Assembly (NCBI GenBank): GCA_020205615.1
Contig: CM035168.1
Span: 2,249,830 to 2,313,829, forward strand
DNA: 64,000 nucleotides
Reading direction: 5' to 3'
DNA from: Panax quinquefolius
Taxonomy: Eukaryota > Streptophyta > Magnoliopsida > Apiales > Araliaceae
Shown here: one piece after another, positions 56,912 through 64,000 of the stretch
Layout of the letters: the number at the start of each line of letters is the position of its first letter
Numbering within the stretch: the first letter of the stretch is position 1
Notes under the pieces: model-generated
Databases searched by the model: none
Told to the model about the DNA's origin: nothing
Seen by the model: the letters and a program-made list of their open reading frames with translations, nothing else
Position numbers and translations under genes: made by a program

Positions 56912-57774
56912 TCTATTAGAAGAGATGAACTATACTTGTCCTGAAGGCATAATTCTACGATCGGTCTTCATGCTTTATGATCTCAAAATACTTATTAGTT
57001 TTTAATTCTACGATCAGTCTTCAGACTTAACTTTTGAACAATACATTTATATTAAGAAATAGATTAACCTAACAGGTTTGATCCCTACATTAAATTATTT
57101 TACATAAATTGTCTTTTTAATGACTTTACAAAAATTATTAATTTTACAATTATAAATTAAGTTCTCATTTTATCATCAAATTTAGAAAAAGTAAAATAAA
57201 ATTCCAAAGCACGTTTAAAGGAAACAAATTAGACCAAATCAGGTAAACAAAGCAAATTAGATATCAAGCCAAGGAATCAGGAAGGCGGGAACGCGAAAGG
57301 TAAAAAAACAAAAAAACCTAGTACCACTACCAACACGTCGCCGCCGCCACCAACCACGCCACCGAACACCACCAACAACCACGCTTCCGCACACCACCAT
57401 CACTTCCAAAAGAAACTCAAACCCAGAAAACACCACCACAAACTACAAAAGCACCCAAATTGCTACCTAAATAATACATATATGTTGAATTTTTATTGTT
57501 TTATGGAGTTATAATTATTGATGTACTTTTTTACCCTCTTGAATTACTATAAATTAGTTTTTATGCCATTAATTGTACACAGTGCAACATTAATTGGTAG
57601 ACATTGAAAAAAAATTAAGAGATGAATCCTTTAACTGAAAAAATTAAAATTTCAGGTACCAAAGTGGTATGAGTTGTAGAGTTCAAGGTAACAATATTTA
57701 ATTAAGCCTATTCTTATTATTCAATAAATTTATATATAAATAGTAAATAGTATAATTATTCTTATTATTCAAAA

Positions 57775-57916
57775 AATTTGTTGTATGAATGGTTAGATCT
57801 TTTGTTGTTTAGCTGATTTGTGAATGAGATGTGGCTCATAGTTTTGATTCTCCTAATGTGTGGAGCATATGGACAACATTACTTTCTGATGTATTTCCTC
57901 TATTCTCATGCCTCTG
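57775..57916. repeat. Inverted duplicate of MBR leader-intron sequence
   Basis: This 142-bp stretch is the reverse complement of 54059-54200 with only a few mismatches by eye. It includes the shared GAATGAGATGTGGCTCATAG and GTGTGGAGCATATGGACAAC segments. The flanks do not match. It is non-coding in both places. Confidence 0.9.
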
Positions 57917-58154
57917 TTATATATGTATATAGTTGACTAATAATGCTCCCTTTCTTAACTTCAAAAATCTTTTCTGATTTTACTTTACTCATTTGTAAAA
58001 TCTTTTTGTTTGGACCTCAAAAAGTTCAAACCAAAACTCTAAAAATCACATTTATTTATTTTATTTTATTTTTAAAAAAGATTAAAATAAAATTTATAAA
58101 GTCACTTGTAGAATATGGTAGCTTGTTTGGACAGTATAATAAAATAAAATCGTA

Positions 58155-58401
58155 CATTTTTTATTTTTTGATAATGTGTAGTTTTCCAACCGTAGTCGGA
58201 CCAAGTCTCCTCACCTTGGACCAGGCTTTGCGCACAGGCTCGGCCTAAGACATGGCTCCGCTCATAAATGTGTTATCCGTGGCCACACAGACTAGTTTTT
58301 AATTGGCCCTCACACTTGTTAAGGGCGGGGATCGATCTCAGGTTGTTCGAGTTTACGGTTTACCCAGATCGAAACTTAACGCTGCGCCAAATGTTGTGGT
58401 T
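58155..58401 (-). mobile_element. tRNA-derived SINE with 11-bp target duplication
   Basis: Flanked by a perfect ATAAAATCGTA duplication (58144-58154 and 58402-58412). On the minus strand the 5' end has an A-box-like TGGCGCAGCGTTAAG and a B-box-like GAGATCGATCCCC, the internal RNA polymerase III promoter. The 3' end runs into an A-rich tail (TCAAAAAATAAAAAATG). About 247 bp, normal for plant SINEs. Confidence 0.85.
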
Positions 58402-58966
58402 ATAAAATCGTATATGAATCCATTTGGAACCCACAATTAGATTTTGGAAAGCAAGCTGTATTCTTGTTTGTATAAAGTTGACCAGCTATATTATATATTT
58501 GTGAATAAATTTCCCATCATCATAAAACAACAAGGCTGGCTGGCCTAAAGATAATCCTTAGCGCCCCTAGAGATTCTTGTCTCTGTTTAATTCGGGTAGG
58601 AATGAGCAAGGAGGAGAATATATATTTTTGAAGGATGCTAATCATAATCCATAGCCTGTGGGTACAAAAATTGATATATGTGATTATCAACTTATTTTTT
58701 AGATTAGCCAAAGGTGGTGTGAATTGAATACCAAGACAAATGCTCCAACTTTCCTTTTAATCCCCTCGCCCTTTTTATTCTTTTTCTTTTTTTATCTTTG
58801 GTCCTGTTTTTATGTGTATGGCTTGGCTTCTTCATTATCTCTCTCATCACAAAGATGAGTTGCTAATTTTTGTACTTACTTTTCCTTTCACATAAAAAAA
58901 ATCTTATTTGATCATATGTAATTTTCTTAAAACCACAAATTTGAGCCAAGTTTTACGTTTTTTTAA

Positions 58967-59125
58967 TGGTAAAGGTATCATTAGCCTAGTTTCGGTTGAG
59001 TTTACGCGTTATCGATGATCTGGTGTCCAGAGTGTTATCCCCAAAATTTGAAGTCAACCAGTTAAGAAAGGGAGCAAACCTTTCTTAACCACTCGATCAA
59101 CACCTTATGGTTGAGCCATTTATCC
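58967..59125 (-). mobile_element. Possible degraded SINE
   Basis: On the minus strand a tRNA-like start reads GTGTTGATCGAGTGGTTAAG, a plausible A-box, with a weak downstream region around TTTGGGGATAACACT. No target duplication was found. It may instead be a fragment of another repeat. Confidence 0.35.
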
Positions 59126-59851
59126 ACGGCATGGCATGGCATGTGGTGGAAATATAAACAAATAACAATTGATGCCTATTCGTAGCTGTTACAATTACAA
59201 ATGGTCAAATGGGATTTTGAGTCTCTTTCTTTTTATTTATTTTTTTATCTTTTTTGTAATTAAGAAGAAGTTTTTGTTGGCACTCACTGCCTGTAATAAA
59301 TTTGGAGCTTTTGGTGAATTTCTATCCTGAAGGACAAGTTCCAATCCCCTCCATATGGACTGGACTACTTTTATGGTTTGTTGGTAAGAGCCGCTTTCAA
59401 AACTAGTTAGCAATAATATTCCCTTGGCCATAGCTATAAGGAATTAGTAGCATTTTCCACTCTTGTGAGGTAGGTCAGGCATAGGGAAAACTTGTCAAAT
59501 TTAAATTTAAATATGTCAAATTTAAATTTAAAAATGTCAAATTTAAATTTAAAAATGTCTTAAATTGACTTTTAGAAAGTCAATATTAACCATATACTCC
59601 TATATATATGGGAAAAAGCTAAGATGAGAAAAATGATATATATTATAAATATTTATGACAATTATTTAATTATCGAGTTAAATAAAAAGTTTATGAATTA
59701 TAATTCAAACAAATTTATTACAATATATATTCTAAGATAACAAGAGCTAGTATATAAGAAAAGGATAATAATATATCATACCCTATCCATATCAAAGCTA
59801 GAGTTCAATTAAGTAGTTAAACATTTTAAGAAAAGTTTGATATAAACATAA

Positions 59852-60952
59852 GGCTTAAATATAAATAATTATTTTAAACTATTAACTTTTTTATTTTATT
59901 TCGGTGATTAATCTTTTAATTTTTTCAATCAGATTATTAAATTATTAATTTTTTTCACTTTTGTTCAATTGAACCTGCCATGTCATAAATTGATGATGTG
60001 ACCCCGCTGACTAGACTAATCAATGCATACGTTTAATTAAAAATTAGGTTTAAATATAAATTATTACCCTGAACTATTAACGTTTTTCCACTTTGGTGAT
60101 CGATCTCTCAATTTTTTTTAAACAGGTGATTAAACTATTAATTTTTCTTACTTTGGTTTAATTGAAGTTGTCACGTCATAAATTGATGATATGACTTTAA
60201 CACCTAGGATATGACGGATGATGTGTCAAAACAATACTCATTTTATAATAAGTTTAAATCATTTTATAAAACTAAACATGCATAAATGTAATATTATATT
60301 ATAATTTAACAACAAAAACTATAAATAATTTAAAAATGAAACATCTATTTAAGATGTTCTTTTTTATTCGAAAAAAAGAACTATGTAATCATTATGAAAA
60401 CTTATTACTTATCACTATTATTAATACTTAAATTTTAAAATAAAAGAGTTAGAAAAAAAACTATCTGTAACTAATTATTAGATATCATCTTACTTACAAT
60501 TATCGTTAACTATTTCTTTTCCACAAAATAAAAATGGTATTAAATTATTAGAACATAATTTACACAATCAATTTCCATGTACTTGAGTTTTTAGTTAATG
60601 GAGAAAACCAATTAAAACTAGTAATTAAAAAGTAAATAACATTCACCATTTTGCCATCTTCAACTTCAATTGAATTAAAATGAAAAAAAATTGAAAGATC
60701 GATTATCAAAGTGCAAAAAAGTCAATAGTTTAGGGTAATAATTTATATTTAAGCCTAATTTTTAATTACATGCAGGCATTGATTAGCTAAGTCAGCGGGA
60801 CCACGTCATCAATTTATGACGTGACAGGTTCAATTGAACGAAAGTGAAAAAAAATTAATAGTTTAATGATCTGATTGAAAAAAATTAAAAGATTAATCAC
60901 CGAAGTAAAGAAGAGTTAATAGTTTATGAAAGTTATTATTAATATTTAAGCC
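59852..60952. mobile_element. Non-autonomous Mutator-like element with long TIRs
   Basis: The element starts GGCTTAAATATAAAT and ends with its complement. The 9-bp duplication TAAACATAA flanks it at 59843-59851 and 60953-60961. The arms pair over about 300 bp and contain two nested related units: 59852-60045 with 60760-60952, and 60050-60190 with 60640-60757. The 9-bp duplication and long TIRs are typical of Mutator-like elements. The interior is AT-rich with no transposase. Confidence 0.85.
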
Positions 60953-61272
60953 TAAACATAATTAAGCATCAAAATCACTTAAATTACTACTATTTTAGGA
61001 TACTAGCTTTCTTACACTTGCAAGACAATTGTTTGTCTTAGTTAACAATATCCGACGTGCCAATTAAACTTTTAAAAAAAATTAGTAGGTACTGTATTTG
61101 TTTTAAAATATTATAAAGACCAATTGAGCATGATACTAAATATTCTTTTTATTAAATTCAAAATGACATTCAGGCTTTTCTAAAAAAGTGTGAGATTTTC
61201 TTATAAAGTATATTTTAACAATGATGCAAGTAACAATCATAATAATGTAAAAAATTCAAAAGAAAAAACTTA

Positions 61273-61575
61273 TACTCCCTCCATCCCTAATTATTTGACG
61301 TTTTAGAGTTTTTCATTTGTCCCTAATTATTTGACGTTTGTTCAAATCTAGGAGAATTAATGATAATTTTTTCAAAACTACCCCTCATTACTCTTCCTAT
61401 TTTTTTGATACTTTAAACTCTTTCTTTCTCCTTATCCCAACAAAACTCTTCTTATCCCAACAAAAGATTTAAGGGTATTATAAACAATTGAGTACTATAT
61501 TTAATATTTTTTAATCATTATTTTAATTTTTGTGTCCACCTCTAAAACGTTAAATAATTAGGGACTGAGGTAGTA
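61273..61575. mobile_element. MITE with 35-bp inverted ends
   Basis: Left TACTCCCTCCATCCCTAATT and right AATTAGGGACTGAGGTAGTA form an inverted repeat that continues through ATTTGACGTTTTAGAG. The left arm also has an internal repeat of CCCTAATTATTTGACGTTT. Typical of abundant plant Stowaway-like MITEs. Confidence 0.75.
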
Positions 61576-61661
61576 CCTTATTTGTTTTGTTTTTTCTTAT
61601 GGTATTGAGTCAAACAATAAGTTTACAAAGGAACATACTAAATGCACCATTTAGTTACAAA

Positions 61662-61710
61662 ACTCTAGCTCAGTTGGTAGACTAGGCCTCTTGCCAAGAG
61701 CAAAAAAAAT
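61662..61710 (+). pseudogene. 5' half of a tRNA(Gly)-like sequence followed by poly(A)
   Basis: CTAGCTCAGTTGGTAGA matches a tRNA D-arm and A-box. A stem CTC and GAG encloses the loop TTGCCAA, giving anticodon GCC (Gly). The sequence then breaks off into AAAAAAAATAATAC. There is no T-arm. It looks like a retroposed tRNA half or a truncated SINE. Confidence 0.5.
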
Positions 61711-63283
61711 AATACTAAAATAAATGCTAAATTAATATAGTTTAATAGCATTAAATGCTAAATTGGGATGAAAATGGTACGAAAATCTAGCGATCTTTTA
61801 TATTGTTTAGTAGATAGTTTATCACCTGTTTGGTTAGATATTTGTGGTAAACATAATACTGAAAGGTATTTTTGCACTACCTTCTCATACTCTTTAATTA
61901 CAATAGAATAGTGCAAATCCTTTCTTAAGTCTATTTCTTGGAAGTTGGCTAATATGTAATGCTAAGTACTATATACTACTCTACTACTATTATATATGTA
62001 CACACACATATATAAGAACATAAAAATTCATGTTGTGTGTGCCAGTTGATCAATTAAATAATTGTCCTTGGTAAGGAAGAAGAACCCACCACACTATTTC
62101 CACCCCCAAGGGCCAAGGCCCCAACCAAAGGGTGTTTCAAGAAAAAAAAAATTCTATTACAAAGAAATTAATAGAAAAGGCTCAGCAAATGTGAAAACAT
62201 ACCAAAAAAAAATGGGTCAACGAAAAGGGGACAAGGTGCTCGAAAGATAGTAGGAAAAAACTAGAAATATGGGACCCAATTTAATAGTGGTAGTGGTAGT
62301 AGTAGTACAATTTTGCCTATTGTGAAAACGGAAGCATTGGGATTTGCTTGGTCAAGTCTGTGGTGCAGTACTCCATTATCGATTTATCCCTTGTTTGGGT
62401 CGACATAACATAAGGATTAGATTGTAATTTGCAACGACCCACCTCCATTACTATTATAAGTCCGTATGTAGGGAGCTGGAAACTGCTTTATGAACTCTTA
62501 AAGTAGGAAACTTGAAAAGGTGAGAAAACAAATGATGAAAAGATTATTAAGATGATCTTGTTATTAATTAGCCCTTATCAAGTGCAACTACTTGTTTTTA
62601 ATTTTTCCCATACATGTTCTTCTGGGGTGTAAAAATGAGTCGAGCTACTCAAAGCTAGATGACTTGATTACATTTATGAGTTTCATGAGCATAGCTTGCT
62701 TGTTAAAACCGACCACCACTCTGTAAGATTTTACATGAAAGCTAACCATTTCTCCATTTAATCAATTTTTAGAAAAATAAAACCCCCTGGGGCACAAAAA
62801 AGAAAAAGGAGTCGGTTAAAGCTCAACACATTCAAAGTAGAACTTTATTTGACGCACATTTCTCTATGTGATTCAAACTTGTACAAGCTTCAACTCGACT
62901 CGTATACAGACAGGATATCTCAAAGTTTGCTCAGATATATTTATATTACTAACCGGCACTAATGATGCAGCATCATATTGGGCAAGAGGCATGATTTATT
63001 TACAAACACATTTAAGACAGACTTATAATAGGACCAGCACATATTTCTCCACAAGAAAGTAGTGATCGTCATGACATATTAGTGTGTTCAATTTACCGGC
63101 AGCAGCTCATGCTTGTGTATCGCTCACATTTGGTTAGAAAAATCCCAAGTAATACTTTAATCAAAGAAGATCAAAACCAACACACACCAATTATTTTGGT
63201 CTTTTCGTCTCTTCCAGGACAAACGACTAAAATTCTACTGTAACTTCAACCCCATGGACTTGAAGGTAGAATGAGAATTCTAT
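61711..63283. other. Intergenic region downstream of the uL4m gene
   Basis: No convincing gene. The 61-codon frame near 62062 is basic and low-complexity, with no domain. The bases next to 63283 are likely the 3' UTR of the minus-strand ribosomal protein gene. Confidence 0.45.
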
Positions 63284-63890
63284 TTAACGGTTGATTGGGG
63301 TATGCATCCGCTCGACTATCCTATTCACAGCATCACGCGACATAACTAATGTGTCATGCAACAAAATGCTGTAGACATTTAGACCCTGCAAAAATAATAA
63401 TAATAAGAGCATAAGCCCATAAATGGATTTGATGGAGCCAATTAAGTCTATTGTTCTGATAGTATTTCATATAGTAATACTCCATTTTAAACAATTCAAT
63501 AATAAAAATTGTTTTTTTGGATATTCAAATCTTATAATGAAATAACCCAGAAAATGATAGAAAGCTAGTGGCGAGGTACTGACAATACCAAATTTAGGCC
63601 ATCATATTAGAAGGAAACTATGTATATGCCTGCTTAAGAAATATCATAAGGCCAGCAAATTGGATACTTCAATTGCAACAAAAAACACAAAAATACAAAT
63701 AAAATACGAAACTTACAATAGAAGGCAGTACGTTGACATAATGCAGATTTTGAGTAGACAGCTTTAATTTTTCATCAATCGGACCACCATCCACCAGCAG
63801 AAGTTTCTTTGTGTTCTCCATTTGCTTTAGATAGTTCACAATGTTCTTGGTCTTATGCGTAGGAACATCTAAATCCTCAAATATTGCTAG
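63284..63890 (-). CDS. Mitochondrial large-subunit ribosomal protein uL4m, C-terminal part
   Basis: Two exons are visible: 63890-63717 (58 codons) and 63385-63284 (33 codons plus TAA), joined in phase at ATT/GGT with GT-AG borders. The first reads LAIFEDLDVPTHKTKNIVNY, LLLVDGGPID and LSTQNLHYVNVLPSI; the second starts GLNVYSILLHDTLVMSRDAV and ends RMHTPINR. This is the C-terminal half of the L4 fold, which lines the peptide exit tunnel. The HKTKNIVNY and GLNVYSILLHDTLVMS blocks fit the nuclear gene for the mitochondrial protein better than the plastid or cytosolic forms. The N-terminal exons and start lie beyond the right edge. The acceptor at 63890 is the most likely but an upstream in-frame AG is possible. 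Confidence 0.9.
63386..63716 (-). other. Last intron of the uL4m gene
   Basis: 331-bp intron with donor GTAAGT and acceptor TTTTTGCAG on the minus strand. AT-rich, with nothing else noted. Confidence 0.85.
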
Positions 63891-64000
63891 CTGTGTATTT
63901 GAGCAATTTTTTCCAGTTAGCTTGTGAGCCCCATGCAGAGATCATGAAGATAAAAACTAACCAATTACTTTGAGAAGAATTCAGAGTTATGACCAATGCC

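Larger units (their letters stand above)
55076..57240. other. AT-rich intergenic region
   Basis: No recognisable gene. It holds a short hairpin (56560-56640) and a 49-codon frame (56762) that may derive from a retroelement, listed separately. Confidence 0.45.

Noticed and set aside
57244..57440. CCA/CAC-rich stretch with a Val/Gly/Arg-rich antisense frame
   Set aside because: Low-complexity composition explains the frame; no domain or splice context.
62062..62250. 62-codon basic frame
   Set aside because: Low-complexity and Lys-rich, with no domain and no gene-like upstream signal.

Overview
This is nuclear DNA from a flowering plant, most likely a eudicot. It is AT-rich, with intron-containing genes, GT-AG splice sites, plant gene families (a ZHOUPI-type bHLH, a Mediator-binding RING-H2 ligase, a mitochondrial ribosomal protein), Ty1-Copia and Tekay-type Ty3-Gypsy retrotransposons, SINEs, MITEs and a fragment of plant mitochondrial DNA. 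I cannot name the species.

Three host genes can be supported, all on the minus strand. (1) About 3.47-15.54 kb: a bHLH95/ZHOUPI (ZOU) homolog with three coding exons. Exon 2 is split by a complete Copia element (4418-13410, 5-bp target duplication AATAA). A separate small frame error lies beside the break, so this allele looks null. (2) About 46.2-54.7 kb: an apparently intact RING-H2 E3 ligase of the MBR1/MBR2 (HIP1/RHG1A-like) family. It has five coding exons, 722 codons by my splicing, and introns in the 5' leader and coding region. The 4.2-kb coding intron carries a mitochondrial trnS(GCU) insertion. (3) 63284 to the right edge: the last two exons of the nuclear gene for mitochondrial ribosomal protein uL4m, with the 5' part outside the window.

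The middle, 17.29-45.61 kb, is a three-level nest of LTR retrotransposons. A plus-strand Tekay-type chromovirus (17293-45607, target duplication AAAAT, LTRs about 3.3 kb) was invaded inside its 5' LTR by a large non-autonomous element (19798-35836, target duplication AAGTC, LTRs about 2.97 kb). That element is probably a Copia/SIRE-related derivative and keeps one intact 322-codon ORF. It was in turn invaded by a minus-strand Tekay-type element (26729 to about 32375) that has lost its 5' half. The autonomous reading frames are broken by stops and frameshifts.

The remaining DNA holds MITEs starting TACTCCCT, a long-TIR Mutator-like element with a 9-bp target duplication (59852-60952), a tRNA-derived SINE with an 11-bp target duplication (58155-58401), AT microsatellites, and a 142-bp inverted copy of MBR leader-intron sequence at 57.8 kb. 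I found no CRISPR array, prokaryotic operon or clearly new biochemical system. The strongest observations are the transposon-broken ZOU homolog, the layered retroelement nest with its surviving ORF and dispersed ATCGTAG motif, and several small structured insertions.
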